64,000 nt of DNA from Paenibacillus sp. JNUCC-31 (GCF_014844075.1 NZ_CP062165.1:744001-808000); one strand, 5' to 3'. Positions 53,415 to 63,079 are shown, numbered from the stretch's first letter. Program-made: numbers and translations. Notes: a model not told the origin generated them from the letters alone.

Positions 53415-54407
53415 TTGCCTCAACAATCCAAGCCTGTCAGCTACGGGGGGCAAGCTGTCATTGAGGGCGTAATGTTCGGCGGTAAACATGTCAACGTTAC
53501 TGCTGTTCGAAGAAAAGACGGCGAAATTACGTATCTGGAAGTCCCAAAGCAAGACAAGTCCTGGGTCATGAAATTGCGGCGGATTCCATTACTTCGCGGG
53601 ATTGTCAGCATTATAGATTCGAGTGTCAAAGGCAGTAAACATCTCAATTATTCTGCTGACGCTTATGCTGATGATGAACTTGAACCCGAAGAAAAAGCGA
53701 AGCAAAAAGAAAAAGAAGGCTCAGGTTGGAGCCTTAGCATGATTATTGGCGTCACCGCTGTAGCTATTCTTTCTTTCCTCTTCGGTAAAGTTGTGCTTAC
53801 GTTGTTGCCCGTTGTCATCGAGAATTTTCTGTTCAAAAATGCATTCGACAATCAGTTTTTGCATAATTTACTGGAAGGCGGAATTAAGCTCATTCTGTTG
53901 CTTGCCTATCTGTGGCTGATTTCTCAGACTCCAATGATCAAACGTCTGTTCCAATACCACGGAGCAGAGCATAAAGTCATAAGTGCTCACGAAGCCGGAG
54001 AAGAGCTCACCCCAGATAATGTGCAGAAGTACAGCCGTCTGCATTACCGTTGCGGAAGCAGTTTTATTATGCTGACTGTCATTATCGGGGTATTCTTGTA
54101 CTCGCTCTTCACATACGATAACCTATGGGAACGTATGGGGCAGCGGCTGTTGTTGTTGCCAATCGTGCTCGGTATTTCGTTCGAATTGTTGAAGTTGACC
54201 AACTCCGTACGTGACGTCCCTGTCCTGCGTTATCTTGGATACCCGGGGCTGTGGCTGCAATTGCTGACAACCAAAGAACCAACGAATGAACAGGTGGAAG
54301 TATCCATTGCTTCGTTTAACCGTATGCGTGAATTGGATGCCAAGCTTGCAAACGTATCAGCCACTTCGGAAGTTCCTGTTGCAACATTTGATCCTGTGAA
54401 AGGGTGA
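53415..54407 (+). CDS. yqhQ: DUF1385 family membrane protein (YqhQ)
   Basis: About 330 residues. The N-terminal YGGQAVIEGVMFGG and the central FQYHGAEHKVISAHEAGEEL segment with conserved His/Glu residues are DUF1385 hallmarks. Three to four membrane helices lie around ~105-130, ~155-170, ~215-235 and ~245-260. The His/Glu set suggests a metal site; function is unknown. The TTG at 53415 is taken as start because GGAAGGTG lies five bases upstream; an in-frame GTG nine bases earlier overlaps that site. Confidence 0.87.
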   Translation: MPQQSKPVSYGGQAVIEGVMFGGKHVNVTAVRRKDGEITYLEVPKQDKSWVMKLRRIPLLRGIVSIIDSSVKGSKHLNYSADAYADDELEPEEKAKQKEKEGSGWSLSMIIGVTAVAILSFLFGKVVLTLLPVVIENFLFKNAFDNQFLHNLLEGGIKLILLLAYLWLISQTPMIKRLFQYHGAEHKVISAHEAGEELTPDNVQKYSRLHYRCGSSFIMLTVIIGVFLYSLFTYDNLWERMGQRLLLLPIVLGISFELLKLTNSVRDVPVLRYLGYPGLWLQLLTTKEPTNEQVEVSIASFNRMRELDAKLANVSATSEVPVATFDPVKG

Positions 54408-54412
54408 ATGAT

Positions 54413-54745
54413 ATGAAGAAGCAGGCCATCCTATTTTGGACGTTCATCGCACTGGCTGCTGTTGGAATCTTGACTAGTCTGTGGAATAAAGGTGTATCTC
54501 AATTGGTGATACCCCTAATCGTGTTCGGAGTTGTGTTCCTGCTATATAAATATCCGCCCCGCCGCTTTGCACGCAAGACATCATCACCGAAGATCAAGCC
54601 ATCGGCTCGGACCATGGCTAAAGTTAATGCTCAGTCCGGCACCAGAAAGAGCAGCAGTTCTTCCAAAAAACGTAAAGATTATCCTTTCCAAGTCATTCAA
54701 GGGCAAAAGGGTAAAAGCGACGAAGACGTACCCAAGTATCACTAA
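54413..54745 (+). CDS. Hypothetical small membrane protein (110 aa)
   Basis: No family recognised with confidence. Two membrane segments (~5-21, ILFWTFIALAAVGILTS, and ~27-45, SQLVIPLIVFGVVFLLYKY), then a strongly basic, Ser/Lys-rich tail (~48-110) with SSSSSKKRKDYPF. AAAGGG lies eight bases before the ATG and the gene starts five bases after the yqhQ stop, so the two form an operon. A terminator follows. Confidence 0.75.
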   Translation: MKKQAILFWTFIALAAVGILTSLWNKGVSQLVIPLIVFGVVFLLYKYPPRRFARKTSSPKIKPSARTMAKVNAQSGTRKSSSSSKKRKDYPFQVIQGQKGKSDEDVPKYH

Positions 54746-54770
54746 AACACTGATTTCCGCTGAACACACA

Positions 54771-54809
54771 GAAAAGCAATTCTCCCAACAAGTGGAGAAT
54801 TGCTTTTTC
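54771..54809. terminator. Bidirectional terminator between the yqhQ pair and the patatin gene
   Basis: AAAAGCAATTCTCC and GGAGAATTGCTTTT form a perfect 14-bp stem around 8 bases, with T-runs both ways. Confidence 0.9.
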
Positions 54810-54819
54810 AGTTTCCTTT

Positions 54820-55821
54820 TTATACAGGTGTTAGAGGGGGCGTATCCGCTTGTCTCTTTCTTAGCTCTCGTCGCTGTTTATCCAGCTGTTCACCATAGAT
54901 CTTGGTATTCCACCCACTGAAAAATTCTGTGCCTGCGGTAACCCCGGATTGATATAAGGCTGTACTGTCTTCCACAGAAAGATGAAATTCGGTAGGTTTA
55001 ATGCCAAGGGTGGGAATTTTCACTGTACGGAAACGATTGATCTGTTCAATGTAGCGCTCGTCATGTGCAGAAAGCATCGTTTCAACCAATGCCTGAAGCA
55101 TACTGAGGGGCCCTCTAATTCTCGATGGCTCACCTTCTGTTTTCCCGACCATTTTAAACCCGATAACAGGGATAATATCTCCTCCCCGTTCTGTTCGCTC
55201 CCCGTCAAACAGCCAAAGGGGAAAGTTACTCAGCAGTGCCCCATCGACGATGTAAACAAACTGGTCTGCAAAACGTAAACCTTTCGACAGGACTGGAGAT
55301 CTGCGAATCGCTACCGGATCGAAGAAATAGGGGATACTGCAACTCATGCGTACCGCTTTGGCTACCTCCAGCTTCGCTGGGTCTATACCAAAACGTTTTA
55401 TATCGTCAGGCAGCACCAAAATGTTACCATTGGAAATGTCTGATGCGATGATTAGCAACTTGCCTGGCGGCAGATCAGCAAACGTCCGAACTCCCTTTTT
55501 TTTCAGCATATCACGAATCCACGATTCCAGTGCTTCCCCAGAGTACAGTCCTTTCTTCAAAAAGAGTCTTGCTGCCGGGCCGATCCACCTTATATCAAAT
55601 ATGGGAGAACGCCGCAGCAACGAGGCAAACGGTGTATTCTCAATAATCCCCTTCATCTCTTCAGCTGGATATCCCGCTGCAAGCAGTGCCGCTACGATGG
55701 AGCCGGATGATGTGCCCGCCACACGATTAAATTCGATTCCGTGATCTTCAGCACTTTTTACGGCGCCAGCGAGCGAAATTCCTTTTACGCCGCCACCTTC
55801 AAATACCCCATTAACTAACAC
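54820..55821 (-). CDS. Patatin-like phospholipase
   Basis: Predicted serine lipase acyl hydrolase, 333 residues. Oxyanion loop FEGGGVKGISLAGAV (~7-21), nucleophile Ser in AGTSSGSIVAALLAAGY (GTSSG, ~36-40), and catalytic Asp in VDGALLSNFPLWLF (DGA, ~194). No signal peptide, so it acts inside the cell. The GTG at 55821 was chosen: GGGGG lies seven bases upstream. That SD is in the 3' arm of a strong hairpin, so expression may depend on read-through and on unfolding of the stem. Confidence 0.87.
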   Translation of the reverse strand: MLVNGVFEGGGVKGISLAGAVKSAEDHGIEFNRVAGTSSGSIVAALLAAGYPAEEMKGIIENTPFASLLRRSPIFDIRWIGPAARLFLKKGLYSGEALESWIRDMLKKKGVRTFADLPPGKLLIIASDISNGNILVLPDDIKRFGIDPAKLEVAKAVRMSCSIPYFFDPVAIRRSPVLSKGLRFADQFVYIVDGALLSNFPLWLFDGERTERGGDIIPVIGFKMVGKTEGEPSRIRGPLSMLQALVETMLSAHDERYIEQINRFRTVKIPTLGIKPTEFHLSVEDSTALYQSGVTAGTEFFSGWNTKIYGEQLDKQRRELRKRQADTPPLTPV

Positions 55822-55825
55822 AATA

Positions 55826-55883
55826 AAACCCCCGTTCTCCAGGCAGTCCATGTACTACTGCCACTGTATGAGAACAGGGGTTG
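55826..55883 (-). terminator. Strong hairpin after the GHL10 gene that contains the patatin SD
   Basis: On the minus strand AACCCCTGTTCTC (from 55883) pairs with GAGAACGGGGGTT over 13 bp (one G-T), with an inner GGCAGT/ACTGCC stem, followed by TTTATT. The GGGGG of the 3' arm is the ribosome binding site of the next gene. Confidence 0.75.
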
Positions 55884-55904
55884 GTCTTATTACGTTAAAA
55901 TGTT

Positions 55905-57503
55905 TTAAAGTCCATAATAGGCTTTTAGTTTGGCGATCAAGCCGAGCGGATTTTTCGTCAGGTATTGTGAACTGAAGAAAATATCTCCTTTCACTGTATC
56001 ATATTTCTCATTGTATATCAGTTGATCAATAATTTCTTGTGACGTCTGCCAACCAATTTCGGGTGTGCCCAGCTTATAGGGCGAGTGACCAATATACAAT
56101 TTCACATTTGTATTTGCCACCTCATTAGCCCACCAGTCAACCACCTTGTCATATCGTGCTGCACTGAGTGTCATACTCCAGTACACTTGTGGTGCAACAT
56201 AGTCAATCCACCCCTGCTTGATCCATGTCCGTACATCCGCATTCATGCTATCATAAGCGGTTACCCCTGCTTTCGTATCGGAACCTGTCAGGTCAACAGA
56301 TTTGTTACGCCATACTCCAAAGGGGCTAATTCCGTATTCAACGCCCGGTTTCACATGATGAATGCTTTCTCCGAGCTGCTTGACGAATTGATTGATATTA
56401 TCACGGCGCCATTCTGCACGATCTTTCGTATTCAATGTGTTGTATGTTTTGAACGCAGCGTCATCATTGAATGTGACATTCGACGGATAGAAATAGTCGT
56501 CCAGATGTACACCATCAATCTCATACTGATTGACCACTTCCATGATAGTATCAATAATATGCTGTCTCGCTTCTGGAATACCCGGGTTAATATACAATTT
56601 GCCGGATGCGTTCACAATCCAGTCCGGGTGCAGCTTGGATACATGATTGGAGGCGAGCCCGGTTGTACTTGCCGAATTGGTTGCTCGGAATGGGTTGAAC
56701 CATGCATGGAACTCAAGACCGCGTTTGTGAGCTTCCTCGATCATGAATGCAAGTGGATCGTACCCTGGGTCTTTCCCCTGTGTTCCTGTAAGAACGCTGT
56801 TCCACGGCACAAGACTTGATGGATAGATCGCATCCCCATTGGCTCGCACTTGAACAAATACGGCGTTAATTCCCATGTCCTTCAACGTATCAAGCTGCTG
56901 AATGTACTCCAGCTTTTGTTTCTCCACGTTTCCTTTGGCACCCGACGAAGGCCAGTCTCCGTTTATGGTTGAGATCCAGGCTCCTCGCATCTCATCCGTA
57001 TTTGGTATATTTCCTGTGCCTCCAGGTTCTGCTGGTGTAACAGGAGTAGGATTCGGCTCATTTCCTGTTGTCAGATCAATAGTCTGCGCAGACTGGTTCC
57101 AGGTCACCTGAATTCCAAGATTCTCACTGACAAATCGAATCGGCACCATGACACGACCCTGCTTTAACTCGACTGAGGCATCAAGATCCACTACCGTACT
57201 ATCCACCGTTGCCTGCTGGCGTCCACTCGTCATTGTAATGATTGAATCGGATTTCTTGATTGTAACGGTGCGCGTAGCTTGAGACCATAGCACAGACGCC
57301 CCCAGTCCCTCACTAATGACCCGAAGTGGCACCATGGTAACATTGACTTTCGGTAAAATGTAAGGTGATACATCCGATTCCAGACGTTGACCATCCAAAT
57401 AAATGACAATTTCCTTTTGACTGGCTGCCTGCGCCGTCATACCTGCTGATTGTAGACCTAGAACAAAAATAAGCAGCAGCATTAATCCTTTACGAAGCTT
57501 CAT
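55905..57503 (-). CDS. Secreted glycosyl hydrolase-like 10 protein with copper-amine-oxidase-like stalk domain
   Basis: A 532-residue exported protein. A signal peptide (~1-27, ending AQAAS) is followed by a copper-amine-oxidase N-terminal-like domain (~30-148) with two repeats (VTMVPLRVISEGLGASVLW and VMVPIRFVSENLGIQVTW), a Pro/Asn linker, and a GHL10/DUF187 TIM-barrel domain (~170-532) with MRGAWISTI, GLEFHAWFNPFR, DGVHLDDYFYP and APQVYWSM. Relatives such as YngK act on cell-wall or extracellular glycans; the substrate here is unknown. The stalk repeats are common in Paenibacillus surface proteins. Confidence 0.87.
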   Translation of the reverse strand: MKLRKGLMLLLIFVLGLQSAGMTAQAASQKEIVIYLDGQRLESDVSPYILPKVNVTMVPLRVISEGLGASVLWSQATRTVTIKKSDSIITMTSGRQQATVDSTVVDLDASVELKQGRVMVPIRFVSENLGIQVTWNQSAQTIDLTTGNEPNPTPVTPAEPGGTGNIPNTDEMRGAWISTINGDWPSSGAKGNVEKQKLEYIQQLDTLKDMGINAVFVQVRANGDAIYPSSLVPWNSVLTGTQGKDPGYDPLAFMIEEAHKRGLEFHAWFNPFRATNSASTTGLASNHVSKLHPDWIVNASGKLYINPGIPEARQHIIDTIMEVVNQYEIDGVHLDDYFYPSNVTFNDDAAFKTYNTLNTKDRAEWRRDNINQFVKQLGESIHHVKPGVEYGISPFGVWRNKSVDLTGSDTKAGVTAYDSMNADVRTWIKQGWIDYVAPQVYWSMTLSAARYDKVVDWWANEVANTNVKLYIGHSPYKLGTPEIGWQTSQEIIDQLIYNEKYDTVKGDIFFSSQYLTKNPLGLIAKLKAYYGL

Positions 57504-57607
57504 CAGTGCAATCCTCCAAAATAATTATAAATTCGCGGCAAATTCTGCTAGTTTAATAGACGCTTCAACGGTTTGTTTAGTTGCGAATAATTGCCAAATT
57601 GGGGTTA

Positions 57608-57662
57608 AAAAAAGCAAAAAGATGCTTCTTCGCCCTTCTTCATGGCGAGAAACATCTTCTGA
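57608..57662 (-). terminator. Terminator of mntR
   Basis: On the minus strand AGAAGATGTTTCTCGCC pairs with GGGCGAAGAAGCATCTT (small mismatches), followed by TTTGCTTTTTTT. Confidence 0.75.
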
Positions 57663-57712
57663 TTTTGGATGGATATGCACTTCAATTTACAAAGTGAGGT
57701 CTGGCTTACACC

Positions 57713-58141
57713 CTAGGATTCGGTATTGCTCATGACATCCTGAATACTTTTCAGATCACGTAATCGACTTTCATCCTGGCGGAAGTATTCAACTAAAGAC
57801 TCAATGCAGGTAATGGAATCCCAACTGAGATGGTGTTCAATTCCTTCAACATCCTGGTAGATATTTTCTTCCTGAACACCAATGGTCGTCAAAAATTGTT
57901 CAAGCAGATGATGGCGCTCCATCAAACGTTTGCCCATCTTTTTGCCTTTTGGCGTAAGCACCAGCCCGCGGTACTTCTCATAGATCAGGTACTCGTCTTT
58001 GTCCAGCTTTTGGATCATCTTCGTCACTGATGAAGGATGTACTTCCAAACCTTCAGCTATATCAGACACACGAGCATAGCCCTTTTCATCAATTAATTTG
58101 TATATACGCTCCAAATAATCTTCCATACTGGGCGTTGGCAT
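57713..58141 (-). CDS. mntR: Manganese transport regulator MntR
   Basis: DtxR-family Mn2+-dependent repressor of manganese uptake. With the ATG at 58141 (GAGGGA five bases upstream) the protein has 142 residues, and the B. subtilis metal ligands fall at identical positions: Asp8, Glu11, His77, Glu99, Glu102 and His103. The winged helix is at ~10-62 ([19 protein letters not shown]). No mntH or mntABCD genes are adjacent in the window. Confidence 0.95.
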   Translation of the reverse strand: MPTPSMEDYLERIYKLIDEKGYARVSDIAEGLEVHPSSVTKMIQKLDKDEYLIYEKYRGLVLTPKGKKMGKRLMERHHLLEQFLTTIGVQEENIYQDVEGIEHHLSWDSITCIESLVEYFRQDESRLRDLKSIQDVMSNTES

Positions 58142-58373
58142 CTGCTTCCCTCTCTTCTCTCTGACCGACAATATTCTTGCCTGGTCCCTATCTTATAATG
58201 ATACATGTTATCAATACGCATTGGCAAGCCCTGCACAATTCATTCACTTGTTACTGTTCATTAAACACTTCTCAATACTTAACAGGCACTCCTTGTGCGA
58301 AAGTATTGGCAAGGCTGACTTATCTGCAAACGAGGCACACTAAGCAATGTTCCGTAATGAAAGGAGTGATTTT

Positions 58374-59444
58374 GTGAGTACAAGTGTAGCGCATCCACCC
58401 GTTCGCAAAGCAAAGGGAACTAAACCTTTTATTCCCGATTTGGTGTATTTTGAACCTGGAGCGCTTGAATATGAGAAAGGCAAACGGATTATGGAATGGG
58501 TTACATCCAGGAACATCCCATATCAAATGACAACATCCCATAATCGAATTACCAATCTCCCCGGTGAAACGGAACAGGAAAAGTACCGGATGGCCAAACG
58601 AACCCTTGTCGTCGGTGTGCGTAAAACACTTAAATTTGATCAATCCAAGCCATCAGCCGAATACGCTATTCCCATCTCCACAGGCTGTATGGGCCACTGT
58701 CATTATTGTTATCTTCAAACGACGCTCGGGGCCAAACCTTATGTCCGTGTCTATGTAAACACGCAAGAGATCATTCAGGCAGCCAAAGGATACATCGAGG
58801 AACGTGCACCTGAACTTACTCGTTTCGAGGCGGCGTGTACATCCGATCCGGTAGGACTGGAACATATTACGGGAAACCTCGGCGACCTGATTCGTTTTAT
58901 GGCCGATGAGGAGCACGGGCGACTTCGCTTTGTAACCAAATATCATCATGTTGATCCTTTATTAAATATCAAGCATAACGGACACACTCGCATTCGTTTC
59001 AGCGTGAATTCCGATTATGTGATCAAAAATTTTGAGCCAGCTACCTCACGGTTTGAAGAGCGTATAGAAGCCGCAGGGAAAATAGCTCATGCCGGTTATC
59101 CGCTCGGATTTATTATTGCCCCAATCATGTGGTACGACGGATGGGAAGCAGGGTATAGTGAGCTTTTACAAAAGCTTGCCGATACACTCCCTGACGAAGC
59201 AACCAAAGATTTAACCTTTGAGATGATTCAGCATCGATTCACCAAAACAGCCAAAGCGACGATTGAGAAACGATATCCCAAAACGAAACTTGAGATGGAT
59301 ATCGAAAAGCGTAAAATGAAATGGGGACGTTGGGGCCAGTACAAGTATGTGTATAAGGATGACCAGCAGGATGCGCTGCGCGAGTATATTACTGAGCGCA
59401 TTTTTGAGCATTTCCCACTGGCCAACATTGATTACTTCACTTAA
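58374..59444 (+). CDS. splB: Spore photoproduct lyase
   Basis: Radical-SAM enzyme that splits the spore photoproduct, a UV thymine dimer, back to thymines during germination. The 356-residue protein carries the cluster-binding STGCMGHCHYCYLQ (CxxxCxxC, ~103-110) and the conserved Cys in AACTSDPVG (~155) that supplies the H-atom. The GTG at 58374 is chosen because AAAGGAG lies seven bases upstream; an in-frame ATG 27 bases earlier has no SD. The two-gene splAB arrangement of B. subtilis is not seen; no splA precedes it. Confidence 0.94.
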   Translation: MSTSVAHPPVRKAKGTKPFIPDLVYFEPGALEYEKGKRIMEWVTSRNIPYQMTTSHNRITNLPGETEQEKYRMAKRTLVVGVRKTLKFDQSKPSAEYAIPISTGCMGHCHYCYLQTTLGAKPYVRVYVNTQEIIQAAKGYIEERAPELTRFEAACTSDPVGLEHITGNLGDLIRFMADEEHGRLRFVTKYHHVDPLLNIKHNGHTRIRFSVNSDYVIKNFEPATSRFEERIEAAGKIAHAGYPLGFIIAPIMWYDGWEAGYSELLQKLADTLPDEATKDLTFEMIQHRFTKTAKATIEKRYPKTKLEMDIEKRKMKWGRWGQYKYVYKDDQQDALREYITERIFEHFPLANIDYFT

Positions 59445-59487
59445 ACATAAAGTAATGAACCTATGGCGCGCCAAACAGGTTCTGATT

Positions 59488-59548
59488 AAAAAAGCAGGTT
59501 ACATGAGCCAGAATTGTCTGGTGCATGCAGCCTGCTTTGTTCTTATTT
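59488..59548 (+). terminator. Terminator of splB
   Basis: AAAGCAGG pairs with CCTGCTTT, and an inner CATGAGCCAGA with TCTGGTGCATG gives a long stem with one bulge; followed by TTTGTTCTTATTTT. Confidence 0.8.
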
Positions 59549-59572
59549 TGATCATGGACGAAAATTCCCAGT

Positions 59573-60286
59573 CTAGATAATCATCCAGTCAGGTGTAATT
59601 TGCTGTAGCCAGATCGTAATTTTGGTCATCTGATCGGTAAATAACAGTACACCGAGGAACAGCATTAATGCGCCCCCGACCTTCATCATGATATTGGAGT
59701 ATCGCAAAATCCAGCGTGTAGAGCCAATAAAAAAGGCCAGTATGAAAAAAGGTAATGCAAATCCGGCTGTATAGCCGGTAATCAATGCCAACCAGGTCGT
59801 CGGCTCGCTCGCAGCCATCGCGATAATGGCGGTCAGGATTGGTCCAATACAAGGCGACCAGCCTGCCGAAAAGCCAATGCCAAATATAAATGAGCCCAAG
59901 TAGCCCGCAGGTTTCCATTTCATATCCATCTTGCGTTCTTTCATCAGGAACTGCGGTTTGAACAAACCAAGCAAGAATAACCCCATTAACATAATCAGGA
60001 TCGCAGATAATTGACGAATGAGATCACGGTTATCATTGAAAAATTGGCCAAACAATCCGGCTCCCAGCCCCAGCGAATAAAATACAGCCGAGAAGCCCAA
60101 AATAAACGCCAGCGTATGAGTCAACGTCTTGAAGCGAACTTCACGCTGATTGCGCTCATCCTTTAACCGTTGCACCGTCATCCCTGTAATGTAAGAGAGG
60201 TACGAAGGATACAGCGGAAGACAGCATGGCGATATAAACGAAGCTAATCCTGCTACAAAAGCCAGCCATACATTAACATCAGGCAT
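59573..60286 (-). CDS. ccdA: Cytochrome c biogenesis protein CcdA
   Basis: Six-helix membrane protein that passes reducing equivalents from cytosolic thioredoxin to extracytoplasmic thiol proteins, needed for cytochrome c maturation and, in Bacillus, spore cortex formation. The two redox Cys are in SPCCLPLYPSYLSY (~20; two adjacent Cys) and GWSPCIGPIL (~147). 237 residues. It stands alone here without resA or ccdC-type partners. Confidence 0.9.
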   Translation of the reverse strand: MPDVNVWLAFVAGLASFISPCCLPLYPSYLSYITGMTVQRLKDERNQREVRFKTLTHTLAFILGFSAVFYSLGLGAGLFGQFFNDNRDLIRQLSAILIMLMGLFLLGLFKPQFLMKERKMDMKWKPAGYLGSFIFGIGFSAGWSPCIGPILTAIIAMAASEPTTWLALITGYTAGFALPFFILAFFIGSTRWILRYSNIMMKVGGALMLFLGVLLFTDQMTKITIWLQQITPDWMII

Positions 60287-60332
60287 GAAGCGGATATCTC
60301 CCTTCCTGGGGGCTCACTTGCTCATGTTAGAC

Positions 60333-61136
60333 TTAGGCTCGGAACCCTTTTTTTCCAATCATCGTAAGAATCAGCATCATGATAAGCAATAGTACAATCG
60401 TCGCTCCTGGGGCAAGGTTCCAGATGCCCGCCACAACCAATCCAATGACCACAGCTATTTCACCAATGACCACGGACAATATGATCGCCGATTTGAAACT
60501 TCGTGCCATGAGCAGACTCACAGCTACCGGAATGGTCAGCAATGCCGATACCAACAATGCACCAACGATTTTGATGGCCGTACTAATGACCAGGGCGGTC
60601 ATCACGGTAATCAGCATGTTGAGCAGTTTAACAGGCAATCCGGTAACCGCCGCGGCATCTTCCTCAAAGCTGAGCAAGAAAAACTCCTTATGTAGCAGAG
60701 CTACAACGATGACTACGATCAGTGTCACCACACCAACCAGCTTCAAATCCGTGGAGTCCAATGTATAAATACTGCCAAACAGGTAACTCATAACATCTGT
60801 ATTATATCCTTTGCCCAGTGTGAAGAACAATGAAGCCAGCGCAACTCCACCAGACATGATGATGGCAATCGATAATTCGGCGTAACTTTTATATGCCTTA
60901 CGCAGTTTCTCGATGGCAAATGAAGCAAGCACGGCGAAAACAAGCCCCACCGCAATCGGATACACTTCAATTAGGAATCCGAGGGCAACCCCGGCGATCG
61001 TCACATGAGACAGGGTATCCCCGATCATGGATAAACGTCGCAGCACCAGAAACAATCCGATCAGTGGTGCGGTGATGCCGATTAGCAATCCCCCCGCCAG
61101 CGCTCGCTGAAAAAAATCACTCATTAAAATTTCCAA
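60333..61136 (-). CDS. znuB: Zinc ABC transporter permease
   Basis: ABC-3 family membrane permease of about 267 residues with eight hydrophobic segments. Conserved pieces: LIGITAPLIGLFLVLRRLSM, IGDTLSHVTIAGVALGF and FEEDAAAVTGLPVKLLNML. The start is uncertain: the TTG at 61136 lies 11 bases after AAGGAG and gives a protein beginning MEILMSDFFQRAL; a GTG at 61145 and an ATG at 61124 are alternatives. Last gene of the znuA-znuC-znuB set. Confidence 0.88.
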   Translation of the reverse strand: MEILMSDFFQRALAGGLLIGITAPLIGLFLVLRRLSMIGDTLSHVTIAGVALGFLIEVYPIAVGLVFAVLASFAIEKLRKAYKSYAELSIAIIMSGGVALASLFFTLGKGYNTDVMSYLFGSIYTLDSTDLKLVGVVTLIVVIVVALLHKEFFLLSFEEDAAAVTGLPVKLLNMLITVMTALVISTAIKIVGALLVSALLTIPVAVSLLMARSFKSAIILSVVIGEIAVVIGLVVAGIWNLAPGATIVLLLIMMLILTMIGKKGFRA

Positions 61137-61186
61137 AACACACACGACTCCTTCGGCCTTGCTCTAATCTGGTTGGGCACTCGCGT

Positions 61187-61945
61187 CTAACGTACCTGGG
61201 AGGTGGTATGCTGCAAATTAGTCTCGGCACAGTCCTCCACCTCATGGGAATGCCGGACATGGAAATGAATTTTCCCGTTCGTCACGGCTGCTTTGGAGCC
61301 CAGATAACTCTCCATCCGATCCATATCATGCGAAACCATCAGGAATGTCATCCGATGGTGTTCATGCATATGGGTAATCAGTTCGAAAAAGCTGGCCTGT
61401 GATTCGGCATCAATACCTACTGTGGGTTCGTCCAGAATCAGCAGATCAGGGTGATTAATAAGCGCACGTGCCAAAAATACGCGCTGCTGCTGTCCGCCGG
61501 ACAGTTGTCCGATCCGTTTGTTCGCCAGATCTTCAATCCGCATCACTTGCAGGGCATCGGTGCACTGCTGCTGACATTTACGGGACATTCGGCGGAACAT
61601 ATTTTTGTTATTGTATAAGCCGGACATCACCACTTCCCTTACCGTCGCAGGGAACAATGGGTTAAATGCGTTCTTTTGCGGTACATAACCAATCCGTTCC
61701 CAGTCCTTGAATCGGCGAATCGACTGTCCGAACAGCTTGATATTTCCCTCGGCTGGAGGCAAGAGTCCAACCAACATCCGTAACAGTGTCGTTTTGCCTG
61801 CCCCGTTTGAACCGATAATCCCGACAAAATCCCTTTCCTGGACCATAAAATCAAGATTTTCGATTACTCGCTGGTCACCGTAGGAAAAGGATAGTTTCTC
61901 GATCTCTATGATTGGATCATGACACAATGGCATGATTTGCTGCAT
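61187..61945 (-). CDS. znuC: Zinc ABC transporter ATP-binding protein
   Basis: ATPase subunit, ~252 residues. Walker A GSNGAGKTTLL (~45), Q-loop YVPQKNAFN, signature LSGGQQQRVFLARAL (~135-149), Walker B LLILDEPTVGID, and H-loop VSHD are all present. The C-terminus is His-rich (HFHVRHSHEVEDC), common in zinc-handling ATPases. The ATG at 61945 has AAGGGCGG upstream; two further in-frame Met codons lie upstream. Confidence 0.9.
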   Translation of the reverse strand: MQQIMPLCHDPIIEIEKLSFSYGDQRVIENLDFMVQERDFVGIIGSNGAGKTTLLRMLVGLLPPAEGNIKLFGQSIRRFKDWERIGYVPQKNAFNPLFPATVREVVMSGLYNNKNMFRRMSRKCQQQCTDALQVMRIEDLANKRIGQLSGGQQQRVFLARALINHPDLLILDEPTVGIDAESQASFFELITHMHEHHRMTFLMVSHDMDRMESYLGSKAAVTNGKIHFHVRHSHEVEDCAETNLQHTTSQVR

Positions 61946-61999
61946 GGCAAAGCCGCCCTTCATTATATATAAGGATTGCAAGGAATCCTTCAGTCTATC

Positions 62000-63058
62000 T
62001 TATTTTAATGCGATCAGCAGATTTTGCAAATTTTTCTCCATTAGGGTGAAATAATCATCCCCGTTGGTAGCCTGTTCTTTGGTTAAACCTTCAACCGGAT
62101 TAAGGACCATTGTCTCTACACCTGCTTCATTCGCGAGGGTTTTCGCCAGTTTGTCCGATACCAGCTCTTCGAAGAAAATATATTTAATCCCTTCATCTTT
62201 CACCAATTTGGACAATTTCACAATATCCTGGCCTGTGGGCTCTGCATCTGGAGAAAGTCCCATAATCGCATGCTGGGTCAACCCGTAATCACGTGCAATG
62301 TACCCAAAAGCTTGGTGTGATACCACAATTTCTTTGTTAGGAACCTTGGACAGTTCATCTGTAAAGTGCTGATCCAGCGTTTCCAGCTTGGTCCGCAGTT
62401 CTTGATAGCGTTGTTCATATCCTTCTTGATGTGCAGGATCTACTTCAACCAGACTGTTTTTGATATTCTCAGCCATTACCATTGCCGATTTTGGACTTAC
62501 CCATGTATGGGGGTCCACATGATGATCTGCAATATCCTCTGCGTTAGCTTCATCAACATGTTCGTCACTATGTTCATCTACCTGTTCTTCGCCATGACCG
62601 TGTCCATCATCACCTTCAGCTGTCAAAAGGGTAACTCCATCACTTACTGCAACTGACTTTACCTTCGTATCGCTATTCAGTGACTTCAGGAAGTTGGGAA
62701 CCCATCCCTCAAGACCTGCACCATTGTATAGGAACAACTGGGCTTTGGATGTATTGACAATATCTTGGCTCTTCGGCGTCCAGTCATGTGGTTCAACACC
62801 TGTTGGCAGTAAATTAATGACATTCGCATCTTCCCCGCCAATTGTCGCAGTAAACGCATAAACAGGATAGAAGCTCGTGATCACATTCACTTTACCTTCC
62901 ACCAGCTTGGCACTCTCCGATCTATTTTGGCCGCATGCCGACAATATCAGCAAACTGAGAACAAGCAGACCGCTGAGCAACAGCTTCAGATGGCTTCTTC
63001 TACCTGTTGCTAGAGTCCGGTTTACCTTGTCTCTATTTCTTCCATTATAAAATTTCAC
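62000..63058 (-). CDS. znuA: Zinc ABC transporter substrate-binding lipoprotein
   Basis: Extracellular zinc-binding protein, 352 residues. Lipoprotein signal with LSAC (Cys ~42). Cluster A-I fold with metal-binding His in EPHDWTPK (~91), a His/Asp/Glu-rich loop (~152-185, HGHGEEQVDEHSDEHVDE) that collects zinc, DPHTWVSP, and HQAFGYIARDYGL (~250). The GTG start has GGAG nine bases upstream. A Zur-box-like sequence lies 20 bases before the start. First gene of znuACB. Confidence 0.92.
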   Translation of the reverse strand: MKFYNGRNRDKVNRTLATGRRSHLKLLLSGLLVLSLLILSACGQNRSESAKLVEGKVNVITSFYPVYAFTATIGGEDANVINLLPTGVEPHDWTPKSQDIVNTSKAQLFLYNGAGLEGWVPNFLKSLNSDTKVKSVAVSDGVTLLTAEGDDGHGHGEEQVDEHSDEHVDEANAEDIADHHVDPHTWVSPKSAMVMAENIKNSLVEVDPAHQEGYEQRYQELRTKLETLDQHFTDELSKVPNKEIVVSHQAFGYIARDYGLTQHAIMGLSPDAEPTGQDIVKLSKLVKDEGIKYIFFEELVSDKLAKTLANEAGVETMVLNPVEGLTKEQATNGDDYFTLMEKNLQNLLIALK

Positions 63059-63079
63059 TAGTATTCACTCCGCATCTCT

